The position numbers and the translations under genes were made by a program. A DNA stretch of 64,000 bases from positions 62,001-126,000 of the forward strand of contig JAJPGU010000012.1 of NCBI GenBank assembly GCA_021325615.1, given 5' to 3'. The notes beneath the pieces are model-generated. The model worked only from the letters and a program-made list of their open reading frames with translations. It ran no database searches and was not told the origin of the DNA. Below, in pieces: positions 43,580-51,819 of this stretch. How positions within the stretch are numbered: position 1 is the stretch's first letter; each line of letters begins with the position of its first letter. The DNA comes from Nitrososphaerota archaeon. Lineage in GTDB: Archaea; Thermoproteota; Nitrososphaeria; Nitrososphaerales; Nitrosopumilaceae.

Positions 43580-44203
43580 ATGATGTACACAAAGACAAAA
43601 GAAGAAAAAAATGGCAATTATCCAAGTGGTACTCAACCTACAAAAAGAGATGTTTGTTCGATTTGTGGAACGGATATTGTTAATGATGACAAAAACTGTC
43701 CAATATGTTTTGATGAACAGTTTAACAAACTGAAGAATGCTTACAGCAAAAACATCAACAGTCTGACTGCACTATACAAGGACCTATTCAAGTTTTGTCT
43801 TGATTTGTCCGATGAGTATGCAAAATCGATGCACGGTGCAATCAACGGATTCTTAGAATTGCAGAGAAAGGTAGAACCTCTCAATCCATCCTGGCATTAT
43901 GTTTCAATGTCATATCAGGCTCTATGGAACGGATTTTTTGCAGAAACAATTCAGAATACAGACGTAACATGTGCCAATCTTGCCCAGATCTATAAAACCA
44001 CTCTTTCAATCACATCAAATTTTGGCGATGCTACTGCGAATAATGCAGGCATGCTGTGGGACTTGTACCAATCTATATTTCAGATCAGGCAAAAGCATGG
44101 TCTTTCAGAGGAGGACATGAATCTTGTTCAAACAATCTCAAATGTCAATAAATTGTATGAGTCGTACGACAGGGACAGACAAAAGGGTGTTAACAGGAAA
44201 TGA
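43580..44203 (+). CDS. Zinc-ribbon plus long helical domain protein, unknown
   Basis: 207 residues from ATG 43580 (or 43583; TATA AATTTATTA at about 43554-43562 fits either). A short N-terminal zinc ribbon CSICGTDI...NCPICFD (about 25-45) leads into some 150 residues of predicted helix with repeated heptad-like spacing (YKDLFKFCLDLSDEYAKS, LELQRKVEPLNPSWHYV) reminiscent of phasin-like bundles. The frame is open further upstream, but that part is hydrophobic and unlike a protein start. Overlaps the next gene by ATGA, forming the operon 43580-44924. Confidence 0.65.
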   Translation: MMYTKTKEEKNGNYPSGTQPTKRDVCSICGTDIVNDDKNCPICFDEQFNKLKNAYSKNINSLTALYKDLFKFCLDLSDEYAKSMHGAINGFLELQRKVEPLNPSWHYVSMSYQALWNGFFAETIQNTDVTCANLAQIYKTTLSITSNFGDATANNAGMLWDLYQSIFQIRQKHGLSEEDMNLVQTISNVNKLYESYDRDRQKGVNRK

Positions 44204-44487
44204 GACTAGGAAAGAAATTTTCTTGTGACCAATGCAAGGACAAGTTTGGGAGCTATCTGGAATTAATCAATCATGCACGCCATAAACATCACCATCCAAT
44301 TGTAAGATGTGATGAATGTGGACAGGAATTTATTCATGAGGCAGACAGGCTACACCATGTAAGAAAAGAACATGAGCAGAAAATGGCAAAGCGTATTCAC
44401 AAATATGAACACAGGCATGAGATCAAAAATCCGACGCCGCAGGACGAGGTTGACGCACATACACGTAATTTCGGCGACAATTTTTGA
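44200..44487 (+). CDS. Two-finger C2H2 zinc finger protein
   Basis: 95 residues with two classical fingers: CDQCKDKFGSYLELINHARHKH and CDECGQEFIHEADRLHHVRKEH (each C-x2-C-x12-H-x3/4-H; sequence quoted in parts), followed by a His/Lys-rich tail. Probably binds DNA or RNA. ATG overlaps the upstream TGA (44200-44203), and its own TGA overlaps the TTG start of the hemerythrin gene (TTGA, 44484-44487), so three genes are translationally coupled. C2H2 fingers are frequent in thaumarchaeal elements. Confidence 0.85.
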   Translation: MRLGKKFSCDQCKDKFGSYLELINHARHKHHHPIVRCDECGQEFIHEADRLHHVRKEHEQKMAKRIHKYEHRHEIKNPTPQDEVDAHTRNFGDNF

Positions 44488-44924
44488 ACGATAATTTTCA
44501 TACTGTTCACAGAATTAACTTTGATGAGCCGATTGTAGAGATGGTAGCAAGATTGGAAAGGGAGCACCAAGATTTTAGGTCAAAACCTGAAACATCGTTG
44601 AGTATGCTGGTCTACAACCGGGATGGTTCTATCCGGATACTAGATGAGCTTGGTGAGAAGATCATCCAGCACGCAGTAGAGGAGGAAGCAAGACTGATGA
44701 GGATAATCATGGAGAAGGCAAGGTCAGACTCTGAGAGATCCATTCATGTTATGCAAGAGCACAACCATGTAGTTACTTTTATCAAAAATACTCTGCCTCA
44801 ATTGCGTTTGGTGCCAGAAGATAAGGCAAGGGAGCAGATAACCCAATTTGCTGATGCCCTAAAAGAGCACTTTTCGGAAGAGGAAGTGATAGTCTTTCCA
44901 CTTGTGCGCAAGATTGCAACCTAA
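44484..44924 (+). CDS. Hemerythrin HHE-domain protein, island copy
   Basis: 146 residues, four-helix bundle with di-iron ligands: His in LEREHQDFR, HAVEEEARL, EHNHVVTFI, and HFSEEEVIVFP. Binds O2 or NO or senses iron/oxygen. The start appears to be TTG 44484 in a TTGA overlap with the zinc-finger gene; no ATG occurs before the first helix. A longer-linked relative lies in the core at 63461. Ends convergent with the RelE gene, overlapping it by 4 bp. Confidence 0.85.
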   Translation: MNDNFHTVHRINFDEPIVEMVARLEREHQDFRSKPETSLSMLVYNRDGSIRILDELGEKIIQHAVEEEARLMRIIMEKARSDSERSIHVMQEHNHVVTFIKNTLPQLRLVPEDKAREQITQFADALKEHFSEEEVIVFPLVRKIAT

Positions 44925-45190
44925 TCATTTCCATAGGATTGCTTGTGATCGCCTACATGAATCAACTCGATTACGTGTTTTGGCTGAATGTCTCGATAGA
45001 TTATCCTGTAATTTCGTCCAATGTGATATGAGAATGCACCACCATAGAGATGTGGTTTGTAAACTCCCAGCAATCCGGGATTGTTCGTATTGGCCAATTC
45101 CAAGAGGGCCTGCCTCACCCTGTTTTGTAAATCCGGGCTGAGGTTCTTGAAGCGACTCTTGAATGTATGGTCTATCACAAACTGCCACAT
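44921..45190 (-). CDS. RelE/ParE-superfamily toxin
   Basis: 89 residues. The pattern of FKSRFKNLSPDLQNRVRQAL helices followed by a beta sheet (YHIGRNYRIIYRDIQ, VIELIHVGDHKQSY) is that of RelE/YafQ-type ribosome-dependent mRNA endonucleases, including basic residues and a C-terminal His/Tyr. The start lies 2 bp after the stop of the antitoxin-like gene upstream, the usual antitoxin-first order. Inhibits translation until neutralised; here it may stabilise the element. Confidence 0.88.
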   Translation of the reverse strand: MWQFVIDHTFKSRFKNLSPDLQNRVRQALLELANTNNPGLLGVYKPHLYGGAFSYHIGRNYRIIYRDIQPKHVIELIHVGDHKQSYGND

Positions 45191-45192
45191 CC

Positions 45193-45315
45193 CTACTCCT
45201 CTAAATGCCTTAGCAGCTCGTGTACGCTTGGAAACTTCAAATGCCTCTTCTTAGGGGAATAAAAGTTTTTTATTGCCTCAATCTCAGCTTCTGACAGGTC
45301 ATTTTCTTTCTCCAT
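45193..45315 (-). CDS. Short antitoxin for RelE-like toxin
   Basis: 40 residues from ATG 45315: acidic helix EKENDLSEAEIEAIKNFY, then a basic segment SPKKRHLKFPSVHELLRHLEE. The frame is open upstream, but an A/T-rich TATA-like element at about 45335-45345 supports this leaderless start. It has no DNA-binding domain, so autoregulation by this pair would be incomplete. Identified by position and character, not by family. Confidence 0.65.
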   Translation of the reverse strand: MEKENDLSEAEIEAIKNFYSPKKRHLKFPSVHELLRHLEE

Positions 45316-45463
45316 GCCAGAAACGTCAAGAATAGTAAATATATTTTTGATGGATCTCAAGCTATATGGTGGACGAGAAAATACCAAATCAGTTGATAAC
45401 GCATCAATTCCTATGAAAATCTTTATCCGTCTTTTGATATGATTGTAATGTGAGAACAGTTCC

Positions 45464-47191
45464 TTGACAAAGAAGGTTTCTGATATAGTAGTAGAATCGC
45501 TTATTGCTGCAGGAGTTAAGAGAGTGTACGGCGTCTCCGGTGATTCTCTAAACGGTATCACAGATTCCATCCGCCAACACGGTGGGGACATTTCTTGGAT
45601 TCATGTTCGCCATGAGGAGACAGCAGGTTTTGCCGCAGGGGCTGAGGCCCACCTCACAGGAAACCTTGCTGTATGTGCAGGCAGTTGCGGCCCTGGGAAC
45701 ATGCATCTTATCAATGGATTGTACGACTGTTATCGCAGCAGGGTACCGGTCCTTGCAATTGCTGCGCAGATACCAAGCAGTGAGATAGGAAGTACCTACT
45801 TTCAAGAGACGCATCCTGAATTTTTGTTTAATGAATGCAGCCATTACTGCGAGACCATATCTCACGCTGATCAGGCTTCCCGTATTTTGGATATGGCAAT
45901 ACGAACATCTCTTTCTCTACTCGGAGTTTCAGTTATTGTACTCCCAGGAGATATTGCATTACAAGAAGCCGTTCCCGCTAGACCAGTTATGCCGGTGACA
46001 CAATCAAAGAGCGTCGTCTGTCCCTCCAAAGAAGAGATTGCAAGGTTTGCAGATGTTCTTAACACGACAGAGAAAATTACCATTCTTGGCGGTGCTGGTT
46101 GCGCCGGCGCACACTCTGAATTGATACAAGTTGCAGGTCTACTCAAGGCACCAATAGTTCATGCGTTGAGGGGAAAAGAGTTCATCGAATATGACAATCC
46201 TTACGATGTCGGTATGACAGGTCTACTTGGATTTTCATCTGGATACTATGCAATGATGAATTGTGACTTGCTACTTATGCTGGGTACTGACTTTCCATAC
46301 CAACAGTTCTATCCTCCACACGCATATATCGTTCAGGTAGACATTAGGGGCGAGCAGATAGGAAGACGCACGAAAGTAGATTTTGGACTTGTTGGAGATA
46401 TCCGCGAGACACTTGCAGCTGTAAGACCGATGCTAAAGCAAAAGATAGATAATGGTCATCTTGAGGTATCGCTCTCACACTACAAGAAGACCAGAAAAGA
46501 ACTGGACTCTTATGCAGTAGGCAAAGCTGGCAAGATTCCAATACATCCACAATACGTGGCAAAGATAATAGACGACATCGCATCACCTGATGCAATTTTT
46601 ACATGTGACGTTGGCACTCCCACTGTCTGGGCCGCGCGTTATCTCCATATGAATGGCATGCGGAGGTTGGTGGGATCTTTCTCTCATGGTTCCATGGCAA
46701 ACGCCCTGCCGCAGGCAATTGGAGCACAAGAAGCATTTCCTGGTCGCCAGGTGGTTTGCCTTTCAGGCGACGGAGGATTTTCCATGCTGATGGGGGATTT
46801 TCTTTCGTTGAAGCAGTTGAAGCTACCAATCAAGACTATCGTGTTCAACAATAGTTCTCTTGATTTTGTAGAACTTGAGATGAAGTCATCTGGATTTCTC
46901 ACCTATGGCACTGATTTGGTAGAAACGGACTTTGCAAAGTTGGCAGAAGCGGTTGGTATCCTAGGACTGCGGGCAGAAAGGCCAGAACAGGTAGAGTCGA
47001 TGGTAAGACAAGCTCTAGAGCACGACGGCCCTGCCTTGGTAGACATTGTTGTGAATAGGCAAGAACTGGTCGTTCCGCCGAGCATCAACCTAGCTCAGAT
47101 AAAAGGCTTTACTCTGTACATGATAAAGGCTGTGCTCAACGGCAGAGGGGATGAAATTGTGGATCTGGCACGTACGAATCTGTTCATGTAG
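45464..47191 (+). CDS. poxB: Pyruvate oxidase, quinone-dependent (E. coli PoxB type)
   Basis: Converts pyruvate to acetate and CO2 at the membrane, giving electrons to quinone. 575 residues with the three ThDP-enzyme domains: catalytic Glu in VRHEETAGFAAGAEA, FAD-binding middle domain (about 185-340), and the ThDP motif SGDGGFSML...TIVFNNSS. The last 25 residues (KGFTLYMIKAVLNGRGDEIVDLA, quoted to show region) match the lipid-activated C-terminal tail of E. coli PoxB, which separates it from acetolactate synthases. TTG start. Bacterial in character; convergent with malic enzyme (17 bp between stops). Confidence 0.92.
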   Translation: MTKKVSDIVVESLIAAGVKRVYGVSGDSLNGITDSIRQHGGDISWIHVRHEETAGFAAGAEAHLTGNLAVCAGSCGPGNMHLINGLYDCYRSRVPVLAIAAQIPSSEIGSTYFQETHPEFLFNECSHYCETISHADQASRILDMAIRTSLSLLGVSVIVLPGDIALQEAVPARPVMPVTQSKSVVCPSKEEIARFADVLNTTEKITILGGAGCAGAHSELIQVAGLLKAPIVHALRGKEFIEYDNPYDVGMTGLLGFSSGYYAMMNCDLLLMLGTDFPYQQFYPPHAYIVQVDIRGEQIGRRTKVDFGLVGDIRETLAAVRPMLKQKIDNGHLEVSLSHYKKTRKELDSYAVGKAGKIPIHPQYVAKIIDDIASPDAIFTCDVGTPTVWAARYLHMNGMRRLVGSFSHGSMANALPQAIGAQEAFPGRQVVCLSGDGGFSMLMGDFLSLKQLKLPIKTIVFNNSSLDFVELEMKSSGFLTYGTDLVETDFAKLAEAVGILGLRAERPEQVESMVRQALEHDGPALVDIVVNRQELVVPPSINLAQIKGFTLYMIKAVLNGRGDEIVDLARTNLFM

Positions 47192-47208
47192 CTAGCCTAT
47201 CTTGAGAT

Positions 47209-48894
47209 TTATTTTTTCGACCTGCTATATTTTCTATATTCTGCAGTCCAGAATTTTTTGTGTATCAGCTGAGATACATTATCTTTGCTCATTTCTTGTG
47301 CCACACCGTCTTGCTGCGCTTGAATTGCAACCTTTATTGCAATATTGACAGCAATTTCTTGCATGCTCTCTATTGGAGGAAGCAGTGATTCGTTGTCGTC
47401 ATTACCCTGAAAATCACTTAACGCGGCAGCTGCTGCTACCATCATGTTATCAGTTACACGACTTGCTCTTGAAGCAGATACCGCAAGACCTATGGCAGGA
47501 AAGATGTAAAAATTATTGCATTGAGCTACCTTGAATGTCTTGCCGTTGTATGAAACTGGCTGAAATTCTGTACCAGTTGCTATGAGGGCACGACCGTCTG
47601 TCCATCGAATGAGATCTTCTGGTACAGCTTCTGCTCTGTCATAGGGATTTGACAAAGGAAGAATAATTGGCCTGTACACCTTGCTTGCCATAATATTGAT
47701 AATTGATTCAGTAAAGATCCCTGGATGACTTGATACGCCGATAAGAATGGTAGCTTGAATTTTATTCATGACTTTGGCCAAGTCTATCTGTCCGTCTGTT
47801 CCTTTCCAATCGGTGACTTTTTCAAAGGGTTGTGCAAATTTCTGTTGTACAGGTGACAGATCAGTCCGACCTTTATGCAACAGACCTTTACTGTCAAGGA
47901 GAAAGAAGCGTTCAAGGGCTTGTTTCCCGTCCATACCTTCAGCAGCCATTGCCGCCAAGATGTAGTCAGATATTCCAGTTCCTGCGCTACCTGCTCCTAC
48001 AATTACAATCTGTTGATCTGAAAATTTTTTCTTTGTAATTTTCAATGCGTTGTATAACACGCCTAGCGTTACTGCAGCTGTGCCCTGAATATCATCATTG
48101 AAAGTACAGAGGCTGTTACGATATTTGTCAAGAATCGGACGAGCGTGTGATTTTGAAAAATCCTCCCACTGTAACAATACATTTGGAAGCTTTTTTCTGA
48201 TACAGCACACAAACTTGTCCACAAAATCCCAGTAGGGTTGTCCCGTTATTCTTTGATGACGCCATCCTATGTATTCTGGATCCTTCAATCTCTCCTCATT
48301 GTTGGTACCAACATCAAGTAAGATTGGAAGAGTTCGTTGCGGATCTATTCCGCCAATTAGAGTATAGAGTGAAAGCTTTCCAATAGGAATTCCCATGCCG
48401 CCGGATCCCTGGTCGCCTATGCCAAGCACTCTCTCCCCATCAGTTACAACAATTACGTCAACATCCCTGTAGAGTCGATTTTCTATTATTTCGTCCATCT
48501 TGTTGGCAAGTGGGTATGACAAGAACAGTCCTCGCGGACGGCGATAAATGTGGGAAAAATAAATGCAACCCTGTGCCACAACCGGCGTATAGATTATAGG
48601 GGCCATTTCTCTGATGTGGCGGTAAAGCAACGCGTAAAAGAGTGTCTCATTTGTATCCTGCAACGCCCTCAAAAATATGTGTCTCTCCAAGTCATCGTCC
48701 TTTCTCTTGTACGCTTCATATGCGCGAACCAGTTGCTGTTCTAGTGTTTCAACAACCGGCGGCAGCAATCCATGTAATTCAAATTCGGTTCTTTCCTTGT
48801 CGGTAAAGGCCGTCCCTTTGTTGAAAATTGGATCTGATATCAGATCCTTTCCAGCTAATTTCATCACAATAGTTGAGTCTTGATCTAGCTCCAT
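47209..48894 (-). CDS. maeA: NAD-type malic enzyme, long bacterial form (MaeA type)
   Basis: Oxidatively decarboxylates malate to pyruvate. 561 residues, the long eukaryote/E. coli SfcA form rather than the short archaeal form. Signatures: GLLPPVVETLEQQ, LQDTNETLFY, MAPIIYTPVV, VVTDGERVLGIGDQGSGGMGIPIGK, CTFNDDIQGTAAVTLG, and the dinucleotide loop VGAGSAGTGI. The C-terminal FWTAEYRKY matches the bacterial end. Makes the substrate of the adjacent pyruvate oxidase. Strong candidate for transfer from bacteria. Confidence 0.94.
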   Translation of the reverse strand: MELDQDSTIVMKLAGKDLISDPIFNKGTAFTDKERTEFELHGLLPPVVETLEQQLVRAYEAYKRKDDDLERHIFLRALQDTNETLFYALLYRHIREMAPIIYTPVVAQGCIYFSHIYRRPRGLFLSYPLANKMDEIIENRLYRDVDVIVVTDGERVLGIGDQGSGGMGIPIGKLSLYTLIGGIDPQRTLPILLDVGTNNEERLKDPEYIGWRHQRITGQPYWDFVDKFVCCIRKKLPNVLLQWEDFSKSHARPILDKYRNSLCTFNDDIQGTAAVTLGVLYNALKITKKKFSDQQIVIVGAGSAGTGISDYILAAMAAEGMDGKQALERFFLLDSKGLLHKGRTDLSPVQQKFAQPFEKVTDWKGTDGQIDLAKVMNKIQATILIGVSSHPGIFTESIINIMASKVYRPIILPLSNPYDRAEAVPEDLIRWTDGRALIATGTEFQPVSYNGKTFKVAQCNNFYIFPAIGLAVSASRASRVTDNMMVAAAAALSDFQGNDDNESLLPPIESMQEIAVNIAIKVAIQAQQDGVAQEMSKDNVSQLIHKKFWTAEYRKYSRSKK

Positions 48895-49173
48895 AACCTT
48901 CTAATGCAATATCATCCATCAGCGATAACAACTTTTTGATTATTCCTTTAGTTCAGATTGAAACTAGGAATGAAAATATTTTAATTAACAAATCAAACCT
49001 AGAAAAAATGATAAATTTAGAGATAAATTAAATATAGAATAGGATTGTTTTTTGGGCATGTTGCTGAAATTTCATGCAATCAAATACACTTGTTGCACAT
49101 TTCATAAATAATCTGCAGGCCTATTGCATCCTAATGACAATAGATTTAGATCTCTTAAAAACCTGAGGTAAAA
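48895..49173. other. AT-rich intergenic region
   Basis: Long A/T tracts (for example around 48975-49035) and no coding frame. Holds the leftward maeA promoter and the rightward promoter of the zinc-ribbon/USP pair (CTCTTAAAAA at about 49152-49161). Otherwise I see nothing specific. Confidence 0.4.
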
Positions 49174-49347
49174 ATGACTGCGATTCATAAACTTAAAAAT
49201 AAAAAACAGCAAGACAGAAGGCTGGAAGAAGAAAAGATAAGATGTCCCAAATGTGGCAGTAGGAATATACTTACTATAGGTGAAAGAGGTGATAAGACCT
49301 TTTCTTGTCTTGATTGTGATTATACTGAAGGTGTGGGAACGAATTAG
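49174..49347 (+). CDS. 57-residue zinc-ribbon protein
   Basis: A basic, helical N-terminus (KNKKQQDRRLEEEK) followed by a four-Cys ribbon CPKCGSRN...FSCLDCDY with the TFIIS/TFIIB-like spacing. GAGGT lies 5 bp before the ATG. It ends 3 bp before the universal stress protein start, so the two are an operon. Probably a nucleic-acid- or protein-binding accessory factor; function unknown. Confidence 0.72.
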   Translation: MTAIHKLKNKKQQDRRLEEEKIRCPKCGSRNILTIGERGDKTFSCLDCDYTEGVGTN

Positions 49348-49350
49348 CAT

Positions 49351-49788
49351 ATGGAAAGACAACGAATCAAAAAGATACTTGTACCGCTTGATGGTTCCAA
49401 AAATTCCTCAAGAGGCTTGGACAAAGCAATTTATCTTGCAAGACAGTGCGGGGCGACTATAACCGGACTATGCGTTATCCCATTGTACAGCATAAAACTT
49501 GGAAATCCGGGGAGGATATTGACTCCTCTCAGAAACGAGACTGCAAAACAGGCCAAAAAATTCATGGCCGAAGCAAAAAGGGCCGCTGCTCAGAGAGGGA
49601 TCGTATTTAACGAAAAACTGCTCTATGGCAACGGAGCTTGGGAAATTGTAGAGTTTGCAACAAGCAAAAAATTTGACTTGATTGTAATTGGATCAAGAGG
49701 CCTCAATCCAATAAAACAGGCCTTCTTGGGAAGTGTTACAAATGCCGTAGTTCACAGATCAAAGACACCAGTACTTGTTGTAAAATAA
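49351..49788 (+). CDS. Universal stress protein, copy 2
   Basis: 145-residue UspA-fold protein. ATP-binding pattern GSRGLNPIKQAFLGS (G-x2-G-x9-G-S) and N-terminal ILVPLDGSKNS. Closely related to copy 1 at 37730, sharing LARQCGATITGLC and the PVLVVK ending, so the two are probably a duplication within the element lineage. Cotranscribed with the zinc-ribbon gene just upstream. Confidence 0.93.
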   Translation: MERQRIKKILVPLDGSKNSSRGLDKAIYLARQCGATITGLCVIPLYSIKLGNPGRILTPLRNETAKQAKKFMAEAKRAAAQRGIVFNEKLLYGNGAWEIVEFATSKKFDLIVIGSRGLNPIKQAFLGSVTNAVVHRSKTPVLVVK

Positions 49789-49992
49789 GAAAATCTGTTT
49801 TCCTTGAAATAATGAATTATCTGACAAACCTAGAAAGCATTACTTTTCAGGTGCAAACCTGCATTGTGTTGGAAATCCTGTCTGCATACATTGAATTATA
49901 GTCTGGGGCAAAAAGTTTCAAACTGCGGACTCTGGCTTTATGTACTCCATAGGAAGTGGAATTCCTAAAATTGTGCAATTGAAATAACCCTT

Positions 49993-50601
49993 GTGACATG
50001 GAAAAATATGATAGACATGTTCAGTGATCTTTTCAAGGCCGTAGTAGCATTACTTGTGGTAATTGATCCAATTGCTACCGTTCCTGTAATAATTGCATTG
50101 ACAGACAAAATGGAAAAGAAGCAGAGAACGTCGACTTCAAACATAACCATCATAACCGTGGCTGCACTACTCTTTGTTTTTGCCTTTATAGGAAGTACAA
50201 TCTTTTCTACATTTGGAATATCTATATACAGCTTTATGATTGCGGGAGGGATTCTTCTTTTTCTTGTATCAATGGAATTGCTTACACATGGAGAATGGAA
50301 ATTTGGCAGTCAAAATCTCCAAGATGAATCAGGAATTGTTCCACTTGCCTTTCCTCTTCTTGCAGGACCAGGAGCCCTTACTCTGGTGGTTCTTTCTTTT
50401 GAAACCTATGGTATACTCGTAACTGTACTTTCAATCATAATTGTATTAGGTATTACATATGCAATACTTCGTCTAGTGGAACCCATTTATCGACTCTTGG
50501 GAAAAAGAGGTTCGATGATTGTGACCAGAATATTTGCAATTATCATAGCTGCTTTTGCAGTTCAGTTTGTGATTGATGGTGTAAAACAAGTTTTTCATTG
50601 A
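49993..50601 (+). CDS. MarC-family integral membrane protein
   Basis: 202 residues and six predicted membrane helices. VIDPIATVPVIIALT near the start and PLLAGPGALTLVV in the middle are characteristic of the MarC/UPF0056 family (NAAT-like), whose transport substrate is unsettled (small neutral amino acids are proposed for some archaeal members). Start is GTG 49993; ATG 50008 is an alternative. The preceding 200 bp (49789-49992) contain no convincing gene. Confidence 0.88.
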   Translation: MTWKNMIDMFSDLFKAVVALLVVIDPIATVPVIIALTDKMEKKQRTSTSNITIITVAALLFVFAFIGSTIFSTFGISIYSFMIAGGILLFLVSMELLTHGEWKFGSQNLQDESGIVPLAFPLLAGPGALTLVVLSFETYGILVTVLSIIIVLGITYAILRLVEPIYRLLGKRGSMIVTRIFAIIIAAFAVQFVIDGVKQVFH

Positions 50602-50753
50602 AATTAGTCTAGATGAAGAATATGAAGATTTAAGGGACTAGGCGTTACAAGATCAAAAATGTTTGAGAAAAATTCATGCCTATCTCAAATTTATTGCAAA
50701 ACGAGTTGAGAGTACAGTTAAAAATGTATTTGTGTTTACTTCTTAAAAGAACC

Positions 50754-51275
50754 ATGTCTGAGGTATTTGTTGTGGGGCACTCTACAAGGACAGTAGAATT
50801 CTTCATAGATTTACTGAAGGCGCATACAATCGATCTTCTTGTAGATATTAGGACCATCCCAAAGTCAAGGCACAATCCCCAGTTCAATGAGGACAATCTT
50901 GAGAAAGTACTAAAAGAAAACAAGATAGGCTATCTACACATGAAGGGTTTAGGTGGCTTGAGGCATCCAGCTAAAGATTCGGTTAACCTAGGATGGCGTA
51001 ACGCATCGTTTCGTGGTTTTGCAGACTACATGCAAACAAAGGAGTTTGATTTGTCACTTGGAGAGTTGATTGCATTAAGCAGAAAGCATACGGTTGCAAT
51101 CATGTGTGCAGAAGGAAACCCGTTTCGTTGTCACAGGTCGCTCGTAGCAGACGCATTGCTAGTAAGGCATGTTAAAGCGCTTCACATATCAAGCAAGAAA
51201 TCATCTCGTGAACACGTGCTGACACCGTTTGCCAAAGTAAAAGGTCGAAGTATTACCTATCCTGAAGTATCATGA
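50754..51275 (+). CDS. DUF488-family protein
   Basis: 173 residues. VVGHSTRTVEFFIDLLKAH, LLVDIRTIPKSRHNPQF, YLHMKGLGGLR and IMCAEGNPFRCHRSLVADAL are the family motifs; the CAEG...CHR portion suggests a redox- or metal-sensitive site. Function unknown. Translation is coupled to the downstream DNA glycosylase through ATGA (51272-51275), hinting at a nucleic-acid repair or defence link. The frame is open upstream to 50676, but TTAAAAATG (about 50718-50726) as TATA supports ATG 50754. Confidence 0.9.
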   Translation: MSEVFVVGHSTRTVEFFIDLLKAHTIDLLVDIRTIPKSRHNPQFNEDNLEKVLKENKIGYLHMKGLGGLRHPAKDSVNLGWRNASFRGFADYMQTKEFDLSLGELIALSRKHTVAIMCAEGNPFRCHRSLVADALLVRHVKALHISSKKSSREHVLTPFAKVKGRSITYPEVS

Positions 51276-51784
51276 TAAAATACAAGGTATCAAAAGGAAT
51301 GATGATTCTATTTGTTGGCATCAATCCTCACCCTGGCACATATCGACGCGGGGTGCCGTTTTCAAACAACAAGACATTCTGGTACTTGTTAAACAGGACA
51401 GGATTGATCAATGAAAAGGTTTCAGATCTGAGAGATGATATAAAACTCAAGCAGATCTACAACTTCAAGTTTAACAAGATTTACAAATTTGGTCTGCTCA
51501 ATGTTATCAACAGACCTACAATAGATGTGTCAAAATTAAAAAGAGGGGAAGAAAAGATTGGGAGAAAGAAGATTTTAGTCGCAATAAGGATATACAAACC
51601 GCAAGTAGTTTGTTTTGTGGGAAAGATAACATACGAGAAATTCTCGCATCCGAAGAGGTTCAAGTTTGGGCGCCAGGTTGACATCTTTGGATCAAAATCA
51701 TTTGTGATGCATTTCCCACTTCATGGAAAAGCCTCTGTTCGAATTAGTGAACTTCGAAAAGTCATGAAACTATCTCAAAAATGA
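51272..51784 (+). CDS. Uracil/mismatch DNA glycosylase (MUG/TDG-like)
   Basis: 170 residues. The N-terminal active-site strand reads LFVGINPHPGTYRRGVPFSN then FWYLLNRTGLI, matching the family motif GINPG..S...G..F; the C-terminal part has VCFVGKITYEKF and a His-containing motif MHFPLHGKASVR. Removes uracil or thymine from G mismatches in DNA. Catalytic Asn is present in GINP. Coupled to the DUF488 gene by ATGA. A repair enzyme is a reasonable stress cargo. Confidence 0.85.
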   Translation: MIKYKVSKGMMILFVGINPHPGTYRRGVPFSNNKTFWYLLNRTGLINEKVSDLRDDIKLKQIYNFKFNKIYKFGLLNVINRPTIDVSKLKRGEEKIGRKKILVAIRIYKPQVVCFVGKITYEKFSHPKRFKFGRQVDIFGSKSFVMHFPLHGKASVRISELRKVMKLSQK

Positions 51785-51819
51785 CCATTGTTTGATTTTC
51801 ATAAAAAGACGTCATGGCC

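Noticed and set aside
45393-45407. TTGAT-N5-ATCAA repeat between the antitoxin and poxB
   Set aside because: Five-bp arms in AT-rich DNA are expected by chance; not placed at a clear promoter element.
49840-49935. Leftward short peptide with two Cys between the USP and MarC genes
   Set aside because: About 23-26 codons, no clear start or promoter; not enough to call a gene.
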